Shown in pieces: positions 24,276 to 34,354 of a DNA stretch of 64,000 bases. This DNA is from Isoptericola dokdonensis DS-3. GTDB taxonomy: Bacteria; Actinomycetota; Actinomycetes; Actinomycetales; Cellulomonadaceae. Within the stretch, counting starts at the first letter, position 1. Each line of letters begins with the position of its first letter. The stretch spans positions 744,001-808,000 of the forward strand of contig NZ_CP014209.1 of the NCBI RefSeq assembly GCF_001636295.1. Direction: 5' to 3'. The position numbers and the translations under genes were made by a program. The notes under the pieces were generated by a model. That model was not told the DNA's origin and made no database searches. It saw only the letters and a list, made by a program, of their open reading frames with translations.

Positions 24276-24323
24276 GTCAGCATACGGCACCCGGACGGTG
24301 ACCGGCGATGGTCGGCACGCCGG

Positions 24324-26435
<2,112 letters not shown>

Positions 26436-26441
26436 GGACCC

Positions 26442-26447
26442 ACCGTA
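26442..26447 (-). promoter_or_regulatory. -10 element of uvrB, leaderless type
   Basis: TACGGT on the minus strand, then GGGTCC, then the ATG. Same spacing as at uvrA, uvrC and the OsmC-like gene. Confidence 0.5.
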
Positions 26448-26516
26448 CGTCGCGGCACCGACACCCGCGGCGGCCCGCCGAGCTCAGGCACCCGCACCCC
26501 TCGGCGCCGGACGGCC

Positions 26517-27149
26517 TCAGTGCTCGGCGCCCGCGGCGACGGCCACCTCGGGCAGCTCGCCCCGCGCCGCGCGGACCGCGACGGACGCGACGACGCCGAG
26601 CGCCCGCGCGGCATCGGCGACCGGCAGCGCGTCGGCACGCGGCACGTGCACGAACCCGCCGACGACACCGGGAGCCTGCGCGAGGGCGTGCGCGAGGGCG
26701 TAGAAGACCGCGTTGCACACGTAGGTGCCGGCGGTGTTGCTGACGACGGCGGGCAGACCGGCGGCGCGCAGCTCCACGAGCGCCGCCTTGAGGGGCAGGC
26801 CGGAGAGATAGGCGGTCGGGGCCCCCGGCACGACCGGCACGTCGACCGGCTGCGTACCGTCGTTGTCGGGGATGCGGGCGTCGGCGACGTTGACGGCGAC
26901 CCGTTCCAGCCGGACCGCGTCGGTGCCGGCGGCCAGGCCGGTGGCGACGACGACGTCGGGACGGTGCGCGGCGACGAGCGCGGCGAGCGCGGACGGCGCG
27001 CCGACGAAGGTGACGGGCAGCAGCGCGGTGACCAGCTCGACGTCCGGCGGCAGCGCGCCCGGTTCGGCCGCGAGCCGGCGCACCGCTTCCCAGGACTCGT
27101 TGACGGCGTCGCCGCCGAAGGGCTCGAAACCCGTCATCACGACCTTCAC
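26517..27149 (-). CDS. pcp: Pyroglutamyl-peptidase I
   Basis: Cytosolic cysteine peptidase (family C15) that removes N-terminal pyroglutamate. The 210-residue product has the complete triad: E82 in LERVAVN, C145 in SNTAGTYVCN and H168 in GGFVHVP. The N-terminal VMTGFEPFGGD and the ARIPDN loop are also typical. The GTG at 27149 is chosen because GCGAGG lies seven to eight bases upstream and it gives the normal MKVVMTGFEPFGG start; longer in-frame extensions are not family-like. It is divergent from the wall-protein genes. Confidence 0.95.
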   Translation of the reverse strand: MKVVMTGFEPFGGDAVNESWEAVRRLAAEPGALPPDVELVTALLPVTFVGAPSALAALVAAHRPDVVVATGLAAGTDAVRLERVAVNVADARIPDNDGTQPVDVPVVPGAPTAYLSGLPLKAALVELRAAGLPAVVSNTAGTYVCNAVFYALAHALAQAPGVVGGFVHVPRADALPVADAARALGVVASVAVRAARGELPEVAVAAGAEH

Positions 27150-27259
27150 GGCCACCTCGCTCTCCTCGGCGACCGAGGCTACGCGACGTCGGGGGGCCGC
27201 CGAGGACGACCCCTCGTCGACCTGCGACGACATCCGTGGTGCGCGCACCCGGGACTGAT

Positions 27260-27289
27260 TTGTGAATGCTCCTGCTATATCGCTAGGGT
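27260..27289 (+). promoter_or_regulatory. Promoter of the first wall-anchored protein gene
   Basis: TTGTGA (27260-27265), an 18-base spacer and TAGGGT (27284-27289), in one of the few AT-richer patches of the window (TTTGTGAATGC, GCTATATCGC). The start codon lies about 70 bases downstream with GCGGAGAACC before it. Confidence 0.5.
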
Positions 27290-27363
27290 GACGCACGCCA
27301 CGCGCGCCCGTCCGCCTCTTTCCGGGCCGCGTGGCACCCCACGTCCCCTGCCCGCGGAGAACC

Positions 27364-28809
27364 ATGCGCCACGCCCGTCCGGCCCTCGCCGGCATCGCCC
27401 TGCTGTCGACCGCTCTCGCCGGTGCCGCCGTCGTCGGGGCGCCCGCCGCGGCGGCCACCGCCGACGGGTCAGGCCTCACCACCTGCACCACGACCGGCAG
27501 CGGCCTGCAGAACGACGTCCTCGCGTCCGACGACGGCACCGCCGTCGTCGTCGGCGGCGACTACACGGCGCACCCGGCCGCCGCCGAGAGCGAGGGCCGG
27601 CTCGTCGTGGCGGGGACGACCACGATCGACGCGGGGTACTTCAACCTCGGCCGCGTCGGCGTCGGCTCCGGCGTCGTCGCGCTCGGCGACGTCCTCGTCT
27701 CCGGCGGCGACGTCGTCGTGCGGCCCGGCTCCACCCTCGACGTGAACCACGGCGTCACCGGGGGCGGTGACGTCCGCACCGGCGGGGAGGTCACCGGCCG
27801 CCTCGAGCTCAACGGCGGGACCGTCCGCGCGGGCGACCCCGCCGCCGCCGGCACCGCGGCCGACCACGTCGCCACCCTGCGCTCGGTCTCCGCGCGGCTC
27901 GGCGCGCTGCCGGCCACCGGCACGCTCACCACGGCGGGAGGGTTCCCCGCCCTGGTGGGAGACGGCACGTCGGACCCGCAGGTCTTCACGCTCACCACCG
28001 CCGAGGCGTCCGCCCTCGACACCGTCGTCCTCACCGACGTCGGCGACGCGGCGGTCGTCGTGAACGTGGCCGGTCCCGACGGCGTCCTGGACACCGTGCA
28101 CACGGCGGCGGGCACCGTCGCGGACCGGATCGACGACGGGGCCGCGCTCGGCGCGTGGGCGCCGCGCGTCCTGTGGAACTTCACCGACGCCACGTCCCTC
28201 GCGCTCGGCGGCGACCAGCCCAGCCAGCTCGTGGGTTCCGTGCTCGCTCCGCAGGCCGACGTCGTCCAGAGCACGCACACCAACGGGCGCCTGTGGGTCG
28301 GCGGCGACCTGGACCTCGGCGGCGCCGGCAGCGGCAGCGGCCTCGAGCACCACAACTTCCCGTGGGAGGGCCTCGTCGAGACCACCTGCGATCCCGGCAC
28401 GACCGTGCCGACGCCCGCACCGACGACCTCGCCCACCCCCGCGCCGGACGGGACCGCGACGCCGCGGCCCACCCCCGCGCCGACCACCAGCACGGCACCG
28501 AGCACCGCACCGAGCACAGCACCGGACGAGGAACCCGGCACCGAGCCGGGCGAGCCCACGACCGCCGAACCGTCGGCGGCCCCGGTGACGGTCGCCCCGG
28601 CCCCCGGCGACGACGAGACGCCAGACGCCCGGGACCAGACCGTCGCGGACGGCGACGGCGGCGACGACACGGGAGGCGAGAAGGTCACGGGTGGCGAGCA
28701 GCTGCCCCGGACCGGCGCCTCGGTCGGGGCGCTCCTGGCCGTCGTCGGCACGCTGCTCGCCGCCGGCACCGCCGTGCTGCTGTGGCGCCGCCGCCTGGCG
28801 GCTCGCTGA
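27364..28809 (+). CDS. Choice-of-anchor A family cell-wall protein with LPRTG signal
   Basis: Predicted surface protein of 481 residues. Residues 1-33 form a signal peptide ending AAAATA. Residues ~35-340 form a beta-rich choice-of-anchor-A (adhesin-like) domain with VVVGGDYTAHP, SEGRLVVAGTTTI, VLWNFTDATSLAL, LVGSVLAPQADV and NGRLWVGGDLDLGG, ending HHNFPWEG. Then comes a Pro/Thr/Glu-rich spacer and a sorting signal: LPRTG at 447-451, a hydrophobic helix and RRRLAAR. Two cysteines flank the domain. The ATG at 27364 fits the signal peptide. Function is unknown; surface adhesion is inference. It lies directly upstream of a larger paralogue. Confidence 0.85.
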   Translation: MRHARPALAGIALLSTALAGAAVVGAPAAAATADGSGLTTCTTTGSGLQNDVLASDDGTAVVVGGDYTAHPAAAESEGRLVVAGTTTIDAGYFNLGRVGVGSGVVALGDVLVSGGDVVVRPGSTLDVNHGVTGGGDVRTGGEVTGRLELNGGTVRAGDPAAAGTAADHVATLRSVSARLGALPATGTLTTAGGFPALVGDGTSDPQVFTLTTAEASALDTVVLTDVGDAAVVVNVAGPDGVLDTVHTAAGTVADRIDDGAALGAWAPRVLWNFTDATSLALGGDQPSQLVGSVLAPQADVVQSTHTNGRLWVGGDLDLGGAGSGSGLEHHNFPWEGLVETTCDPGTTVPTPAPTTSPTPAPDGTATPRPTPAPTTSTAPSTAPSTAPDEEPGTEPGEPTTAEPSAAPVTVAPAPGDDETPDARDQTVADGDGGDDTGGEKVTGGEQLPRTGASVGALLAVVGTLLAAGTAVLLWRRRLAAR

Positions 28810-28854
28810 CCGGTCCGCCCGAGGCGGGTCGTGGCACCCCTGCCGCGCGGACGA

Positions 28855-28907
28855 CGGACCCCCCTTGTACCGTGCACCCAGGAGCACGGGGCAAGGGGGG
28901 TTTGTCC
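28855..28907 (+). promoter_or_regulatory. Hairpin that embeds the ribosome site of the second wall-protein gene
   Basis: CCCCCCTTG (28859-28867) pairs with CAAGGGGGG (28892-28900), and CCGTGC (28870-28875) with GCACGG (28884-28889), around an 8-base loop. The right arm includes the AAGGGGGG ribosome site of the gene starting at 28909 and is followed by TTTGT. It could act as a terminator or attenuator for the first gene, or block translation of the second. Confidence 0.55.
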
Positions 28908-28908
28908 G

Positions 28909-31761
28909 ATGAGGTCGACAGCGACAGGGGCCCGCCCGCCCGGCCGGCGGTCCCGCACCGGCGGCACCCTGGCCGTGGCAGCCCTGGCCGCCGTCCTGGC
29001 CGCTGCTGGCGTCGTCGTCGCCCCGGGCCAACCGCCCGCGGCCCAGGCGGCACCCGCCGACCTTCTTCCCCCGGCGAGCGGCATCCTGCCGGGTCCGGCG
29101 CCGGGCGGCGCCACGCCCGGCGCGTGGGGACCCTGCGTGCCCGACCCGGCCGCGGACGACAGCTGCGCCGGCTGGCTCGTCCCTCCGGGTGCGATCCTCG
29201 AGTCGTTCCCCGGCACGGACGACGCCCCGAACGTCGTCGTCGGCGGCGACTTCACCGCGGGCCTGGGGTCCGCGGAGACCGAGGGCCTCCTGGTCGTCGC
29301 CGGGGACGCCGACTTCCTCAAGGGCTACAACGTCGGCGTCGCGGGCGGTGGCACCGGGGTGGTCCCGGCCCACCGCGCCGACATGCTGATCGTCGGGGGC
29401 GACGCGACGGTGGCGAACCCGAGCGAGGACCCGAACGCCGCCGGGAACCCCGCGACCGTCGGCGTCGGGCTCACCACGTCCGACGGGTCCAACCGTTACG
29501 GGACGATCCACGTGGGCGGCGCCCGGAACTTCCGCGACCCCTCGTTCGGCGCGGCCGACACGACGTACGGGGTCCTCGGCAACATCGACACCGCGAACCA
29601 GGAACCGCCGGCCACCGAGACGCAGAACGTCCTCGACGGCGACGTCTCGGTGCTCGTGGACGACGGCTACACCGAGCTCTTCGGCGCCGAGGGCAAGATG
29701 GCCCGCTACTCCCAGCAGTGCTACGCAGAGCTCAGCACCGAGACCGAGGCGACGACGATCCTCAACGAGGGCGGCAGCCTGTCCCTGGAGCACGGGACGT
29801 TCGCGCAGTCGGGAGACGTCGTCACCCTGACGAGCACCGGGTCGGCCGACGTGGTCGAGTTCGTCCTGCCCGCGACGCTCGGGACGGTCGCGAACCCCGT
29901 CCAGATCAACATCGTCGGCGCCACCACGGCGCAGACGGTCCTGGTGAACACCCTGGCGGCCGGGACGGTGACGCACTTCATCGGGGACGTCTACTGGGGG
30001 GCCGGGGTCGGCGACGAGCTCAACACCCGCGCCCTCGTCGAGGGCCGGCACCTCCTGTGGAACTACCCCTTCACCACGGACCTCGTCCTCGGCGGGGCCA
30101 CGCAGTTCCCCGGGTCGGTGCTCGTCGGCGACCCGGGCTCGGTCACCCAGATCGGCTTCTCCGGCGCCAACGGACGCATCTACACCCCGGGCGACCTCGT
30201 CCACAGCGGCACGGCCACCGCGACCTCCGGGAGCGAGCTCCACGGATACCCGTTCGACGGCGCCCTGGGCTGCATCCGCGAGATCCCCGGCACGTTCTTC
30301 GTCACGAAGGAGATCACCGGGGACGGAGCGGACGCGGTGCCGCCGGACGTCACCTTCACCGTGGCCTGGGAGGTCACCGGGCCGGCCGACAGCCCGAACC
30401 TCGGCCGCACCGGTACGGTCGAGGTCCTGGCCGACGGCACTCCCGCCCTCGGGCCGGACGACCTGGCCGAGGGCGACGTCGTCACGTTCGCCGAGCCGAC
30501 CGTGCCGACCGTCGACGGCGTCGTCTGGGGCGCGCCGCAGATCCAGCCGAACCCGCTGACGGTCGCAGGTGACACCGCCGCCACGGTCACCGTGACCAAC
30601 GAGGCCGTCCTCGTGCGGGGCGGGTTCACGATCCGCAAGGAGGTCACGGGCGACCCCGGCGGCACGACCGACGAGTTCACGGGGACCTGGACCTGCGACG
30701 CGGAGGACGTCGACGGCGACGACTCCGGCACGTGGACCCTCGCCGACGGCGAGGAGGCGACCGTCGACGGCCTCCCCGTCGGCACCACCTGCACCGTCGC
30801 CGAGGACCCCGTGACCGACGCGAACGGCACCTGGACGACCTCGATCGACCCGGACACCGTGGTCGTCGCCGAGGGCGACGCCTCGGCGACCGTGGTGACG
30901 GTGACGAACGAGTTCACGAGCACCGTGGGGGCGTTCACCATCGCCAAGGAGGTCACGGGCGACGACGGGGCCACGCTGACCGAGTTCACGGTCGCCTGGA
31001 CCTGCACGGCGCCCGACGGTTCCGTCACCTCCGGCACCGCCACCGTCGCCGCCGGCACCTCGTCCGACCCGGTGGGCGGCCTGCCCGTCGGCACGCTCTG
31101 CACGGTCGAGGAGGCCGTGCCCGACGACCCGAACGGCACCTGGACCGCCGAGGTCACGCCGTCCGAGATCGTCATCGCCAGCGACGACCCCGCCGACGTG
31201 GGTGTCGTGACGGTGACGAACACCTTCACCGTCGATCGTGGAGGGTTCACGATCCGCAAGGAGGTCACGGGCGACCCCGGCGGCACGACCGACGAGTTCA
31301 CCGGGACCTGGACCTGCGACGCGCAGGACCTCGACGGCGACGACTCCGGCACGTGGACCCTCGTCGACGGTGACGAGGCGACCGTCGACGGCCTCCCCGT
31401 CGGCACCACCTGCACCGTCGCCGAGGACCCCGTGACCGACGCGAACGGCACCTGGACGACCTCGATCGACCCGGACACGGTCGTCGTCACCGACGGCGAC
31501 GTGGCGGCCACGATCGTGACCGTGACGAACGACTTCACGGTCTCCCCGACGCCGAGCCCGTCCGCGCCGACGCCCACGGCCTCGCCGTCCACGGCGGCAC
31601 CGACGCCGGTCGCCCCGACCGAGGGACCGACCTCGCCCGCCCCCACGGCGGGTCCTGACCTGCCCCGCACGGGCGCCGACGTCGGAGGCTGGGCGATGCT
31701 GGCCCTGACGCTCGTCGGGCTCGGCACGGTGGCGGTGCTCGCCGTCCGTCGCCGCGCCTGA
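28909..31761 (+). CDS. Choice-of-anchor A family protein with four DUF5979-like repeats and LPRTG signal
   Basis: Predicted wall-anchored protein of 950 residues. It has a signal peptide to about residue 47 (ending PAAQAA) and a choice-of-anchor-A domain ~55-455 (VVVGGDFTAGLGSAETEGLLVVAGDA, LWNYPFTTDLVLGG, GSVLVGDPG). Four DUF5979-like beta domains follow at about 461-566, 571-669, 671-777 and 778-876, each opening with KEVTG or KEITG and closing with VTVTN. Then come a Pro/Thr/Ser stalk and LPRTG at 918-922 with helix and RRRA. Domains two and four are nearly identical. The ATG at 28909 follows AAGGGGGG. Probably an adhesin or stalk protein; no sortase is in the window. Confidence 0.85.
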   Translation: MRSTATGARPPGRRSRTGGTLAVAALAAVLAAAGVVVAPGQPPAAQAAPADLLPPASGILPGPAPGGATPGAWGPCVPDPAADDSCAGWLVPPGAILESFPGTDDAPNVVVGGDFTAGLGSAETEGLLVVAGDADFLKGYNVGVAGGGTGVVPAHRADMLIVGGDATVANPSEDPNAAGNPATVGVGLTTSDGSNRYGTIHVGGARNFRDPSFGAADTTYGVLGNIDTANQEPPATETQNVLDGDVSVLVDDGYTELFGAEGKMARYSQQCYAELSTETEATTILNEGGSLSLEHGTFAQSGDVVTLTSTGSADVVEFVLPATLGTVANPVQINIVGATTAQTVLVNTLAAGTVTHFIGDVYWGAGVGDELNTRALVEGRHLLWNYPFTTDLVLGGATQFPGSVLVGDPGSVTQIGFSGANGRIYTPGDLVHSGTATATSGSELHGYPFDGALGCIREIPGTFFVTKEITGDGADAVPPDVTFTVAWEVTGPADSPNLGRTGTVEVLADGTPALGPDDLAEGDVVTFAEPTVPTVDGVVWGAPQIQPNPLTVAGDTAATVTVTNEAVLVRGGFTIRKEVTGDPGGTTDEFTGTWTCDAEDVDGDDSGTWTLADGEEATVDGLPVGTTCTVAEDPVTDANGTWTTSIDPDTVVVAEGDASATVVTVTNEFTSTVGAFTIAKEVTGDDGATLTEFTVAWTCTAPDGSVTSGTATVAAGTSSDPVGGLPVGTLCTVEEAVPDDPNGTWTAEVTPSEIVIASDDPADVGVVTVTNTFTVDRGGFTIRKEVTGDPGGTTDEFTGTWTCDAQDLDGDDSGTWTLVDGDEATVDGLPVGTTCTVAEDPVTDANGTWTTSIDPDTVVVTDGDVAATIVTVTNDFTVSPTPSPSAPTPTASPSTAAPTPVAPTEGPTSPAPTAGPDLPRTGADVGGWAMLALTLVGLGTVAVLAVRRRA
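30619..30915 (+). repeat. DNA direct repeat, copy 1 (DUF5979-like domain 2)
   Basis: 297-bp unit matching 31240-31536 without gaps, with about 20 base differences by eye, mostly in the last third. A stretch of about 100 bases is identical. Encodes residues 571-669 of the wall protein. Confidence 0.9.
31240..31536 (+). repeat. DNA direct repeat, copy 2 (DUF5979-like domain 4)
   Basis: Second copy of the unit at 30619-30915, offset by 621 bases, encoding residues 778-876. The diverged third domain lies between the two copies. Confidence 0.9.
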
Positions 31762-31838
31762 CGCGGCGCGGCATCCAGCTCAGCCGCCAGGCGCTCCGGC
31801 CCCTTTGAATCTGGCCTGCGAGGGCCGGGTCGGCTCGG

Positions 31839-32474
31839 TCAGGCCTCGAGCTCGTCGGCGTCGAGCTCCTCGGCGATCTCCTGGCGCACCCGCACCCAGA
31901 GGTCGTCGACCTGCTCGTGCAGGTGCCCGACGTCCCCGCTGCCGTCCAGCACGACGTCCGCGACCGCGAGCCGCTCGTCGTCGCCGGCCTGGGCCGCCAC
32001 GCGCGACCGGGCGTCGTCGTCCGTCATGCCGCGCCCGTCCACCAGCCGTGCGACGCGCGCCTCGACGGGCGCGTGGACGACCACGAGCAGGTGGAAGGCA
32101 CCCACCTGCCCGGTCTCCACGAGCAGCGGGATGTCGTGCACGACGACGGCGTCGGGCGTGGCCGCGGCCGCGGCCGCCTCCCGTTCGGCGGACAACCGGC
32201 GGACCTGCGGGTGGACGATCCCCTCGAGGCGGGCCAGGGCGTCGGCGTCCCCGAACACGACGCGCCCCAGGGCGGGGCGGTCCAGCGCCCCGTCGGCGGT
32301 CAGCACGCCGTCGCCGAACGCCTGCACGACCTCGTCGAGGCCCACGGTGCCGGGCGCCACCGCCTCGCGGGCCAGGACGTCGTGGTCGATCACCACCGCC
32401 CCGAGCTCGGCGAAGCGCCGGGACGCGCTGGACTTGCCGGACGCGATGCCACCTGTCAGACCGATGCGGAACAT
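31839..32474 (-). CDS. coaE: Dephospho-CoA kinase
   Basis: Last step of coenzyme A synthesis, phosphorylating the 3'-hydroxyl of dephospho-CoA. The 211-residue product has the P-loop LTGGIASGKSS at residues 6-16, IDHDVLAREAV and VHDIPLLVE typical of CoaE. It ends in an acidic tail (EELDADELEA). It lacks the UPF0157 fusion found in some actinobacteria. The ATG at 32474 is preferred because CAGG lies about nine bases upstream; an in-frame ATG at 32483 has no spacing. It lies downstream of rpsA on the minus strand, beyond a strong terminator. Confidence 0.95.
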   Translation of the reverse strand: MFRIGLTGGIASGKSSASRRFAELGAVVIDHDVLAREAVAPGTVGLDEVVQAFGDGVLTADGALDRPALGRVVFGDADALARLEGIVHPQVRRLSAEREAAAAAATPDAVVVHDIPLLVETGQVGAFHLLVVVHAPVEARVARLVDGRGMTDDDARSRVAAQAGDDERLAVADVVLDGSGDVGHLHEQVDDLWVRVRQEIAEELDADELEA

Positions 32475-32564
32475 GGGGACCATCCTGCCGCCGTCCGCCC
32501 GGCCGCGCCACGAGCGGGCGCCCGTCGGGACGTGCACGCACCGCCGGGCCGCTCCGGGAACGGC

Positions 32565-32600
32565 GCAGGCCCGCCGCCCCCGGAGGGGCGACGGGCCTGC
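32565..32600 (-). terminator. rpsA terminator
   Basis: Sixteen-base arms GCAGGCCCGCCGCCCC and GGGGCGACGGGCCTGC with one mismatch and a 4-base loop, 38 bases past the rpsA stop. G+C-rich with no T tract. Confidence 0.65.
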
Positions 32601-32638
32601 GTCGGGCACCGGCGGGTCAGCGACCCGCCGAGGCGTGC

Positions 32639-34120
32639 TCAGTTGCCGGTGAGCTTCTCGCGGAGCGCCGCGAGAGCCTCGTCCGAGGCCAGCGTGCCGC
32701 CGACCTCCTCCTGCACCGCGGGGGCGGAGGAGTACGAGGACGAGGAGGACGACGAACCGCCGCCGGCGACGGCGTCCGCCGCGGCGTCGGCGTCGGCCGA
32801 CAGCGCCGCACGGACCTGCTCGCGGTGGGACTCCCAGCGGGCGTGCGCCGTGGCGTACTCCGCCTCCCAGGCCTCACGCTGCGTCTCGAAGCCCTCGAGC
32901 CACTCGTTGGTCTCCGGGTCGAAGCCCTCGGGGTACTTGTACTCGCCGTTCTCGTCGTACTCGGCAGCCATGCCGTAGAGCGCGGGGTCGAAGTCCTCGG
33001 ACTCCGGGTCCATGCTCTCGTTGGCCTGCTTGAGCGACAGCGAGATGCGACGACGCTCGAGGTCGATGTCGATGACCTTGACGAACACCTCGGCCCCGAC
33101 GGTGACGACCTGCTCCGGCAGCTCGACGTGGCGCACGGCCAGCTCCGAGATGTGCACCAGGCCCTCGATGCCGTCCTCGACGCGCACGAACGCACCGAAG
33201 GGGACGAGCTTGGTGACCTTGCCCGGGACGACCTGGCCGATGGCGTGGGTGCGGGCGAAGGTCTGCCACGGGTCCTCCTGCGTCGCCTTCAGCGACAGGG
33301 AGACACGCTCGCGGTCGAAGTCGACGTCGAGCACCTCGACGGTGACCTCCTGGCCGACCTCGACGACCTCGGACGGGTGGTCGATGTGCTTCCAGGACAG
33401 CTCCGAGACGTGGACGAGACCGTCGACGCCGCCGAGGTCCACGAACGCACCGAAGTTGACGATCGAGGAGACGACACCGGGGCGCACCTGGCCCTTCTGC
33501 AGCGTCTGCAGGAAGGTGGAGCGGACCTCGGACTGCGTCTGCTCGAGCCAGGCACGGCGCGACAGGACCACGTTGTTGCGGTTCTTGTCGAGCTCGATGA
33601 TCTTCGCCTCGATCTCCTTGCCGACGTACGGCGCGAGGTCGCGGACGCGGCGCATCTCCACCAGCGAGGCGGGGAGGAAGCCACGCAGGCCGATGTCGAG
33701 GATGAGGCCGCCCTTGACGACCTCGATGACGGTGCCGGTGACGACGCCGTCCTCCTCCTTGATCTTCTCGATCGTGCCCCAGGCGCGCTCGTACTGGGCG
33801 CGCTTCTTGGACAGGATCAGACGACCCTCCTTGTCCTCCTTCTGGAGGACGAGCGCCTCGACGGCGTCGCCGACGGCGACGACCTCGCCGGGGTCGACGT
33901 CGTGCTTGATCGACAGCTCGCGGGAGGGGATCACGCCCTCGGTCTTGTAACCGATGTCGAGGAGGACCTCGTCGCGGTCGACCTTGACGATCGTGCCCTC
34001 GACGATGTCGCCATCGTTGAAGTACTTGATGGTCGCGTCGACGGCTGCGAGGAAGTCCTCTTCGGTGCCGATGTCGTTGACGGCAACCTGCGGGGCGGAC
34101 TTCGTGGTGGAGATGGTCAT
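32639..34120 (-). CDS. rpsA: 30S ribosomal protein S1
   Basis: RNA-binding ribosomal protein that helps mRNA recruitment. The 493-residue product has four S1/OB repeats (about residues 35-105, 120-190, 205-275 and 290-360), with the conserved VNFGAFVDLGGVDGLVHVSE in the third and a matching block in the fourth. This is the short actinobacterial form rather than the six-repeat E. coli form. The C-terminus is acidic and then low-complexity, with a seven-Ser run near 465. The ATG at 34120 starts MTISTTKSAPQVAVNDIG. A near-consensus promoter lies about 165 bases upstream, so the leader is long. Confidence 0.97.
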   Translation of the reverse strand: MTISTTKSAPQVAVNDIGTEEDFLAAVDATIKYFNDGDIVEGTIVKVDRDEVLLDIGYKTEGVIPSRELSIKHDVDPGEVVAVGDAVEALVLQKEDKEGRLILSKKRAQYERAWGTIEKIKEEDGVVTGTVIEVVKGGLILDIGLRGFLPASLVEMRRVRDLAPYVGKEIEAKIIELDKNRNNVVLSRRAWLEQTQSEVRSTFLQTLQKGQVRPGVVSSIVNFGAFVDLGGVDGLVHVSELSWKHIDHPSEVVEVGQEVTVEVLDVDFDRERVSLSLKATQEDPWQTFARTHAIGQVVPGKVTKLVPFGAFVRVEDGIEGLVHISELAVRHVELPEQVVTVGAEVFVKVIDIDLERRRISLSLKQANESMDPESEDFDPALYGMAAEYDENGEYKYPEGFDPETNEWLEGFETQREAWEAEYATAHARWESHREQVRAALSADADAAADAVAGGGSSSSSSSYSSAPAVQEEVGGTLASDEALAALREKLTGN

Positions 34121-34285
34121 TGAGTGGGTGCTCCAGTGCGGACAGGACGTAGTACGGACAGGGTCTGGTGCAGGCGTCGCACGGCTGCCGTCGTGCCGGA
34201 CACGTGTCTCGGCACTGCGGGAGCGCTCGTGACGGTGTCCGACGCCGTCGACGGGAGTGCGCACGGGCGCACTGCACCGCCAGCC

Positions 34286-34314
34286 ATCTTAACGACCGGG
34301 GAGGGGCGGGTCAA
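34286..34314 (-). promoter_or_regulatory. Principal-sigma promoter of rpsA
   Basis: On the minus strand, TTGACC (34314-34309), a 17-base spacer and TAAGAT (34291-34286). This is the best -35/-10 pair I see in the window. It predicts a 5' leader of about 160 bases. The -35 overlaps the pfkA hairpin. Confidence 0.75.
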
Positions 34315-34342
34315 CGCGGCGTCGGGCACACCGCGTCGACCC
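34308..34342 (-). terminator. pfkA terminator hairpin overlapping the rpsA -35
   Basis: Twelve-base arms GGGTCGACGCGG and CCGCGTTGACCC (minus strand, one G-U pair) with an 11-base loop, starting 12 bases after the pfkA stop. The distal arm contains the TTGACC of the rpsA promoter. Confidence 0.6.
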
Positions 34343-34354
34343 GCCGCACCGGCC

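Noticed and set aside
34215..34235. GCGGGAGCGCTCGTG as a second CebR-like operator in the rpsA leader
   Set aside because: Only one half-site matches; the second arm breaks after CTC, so it is not a palindrome of the operator class.
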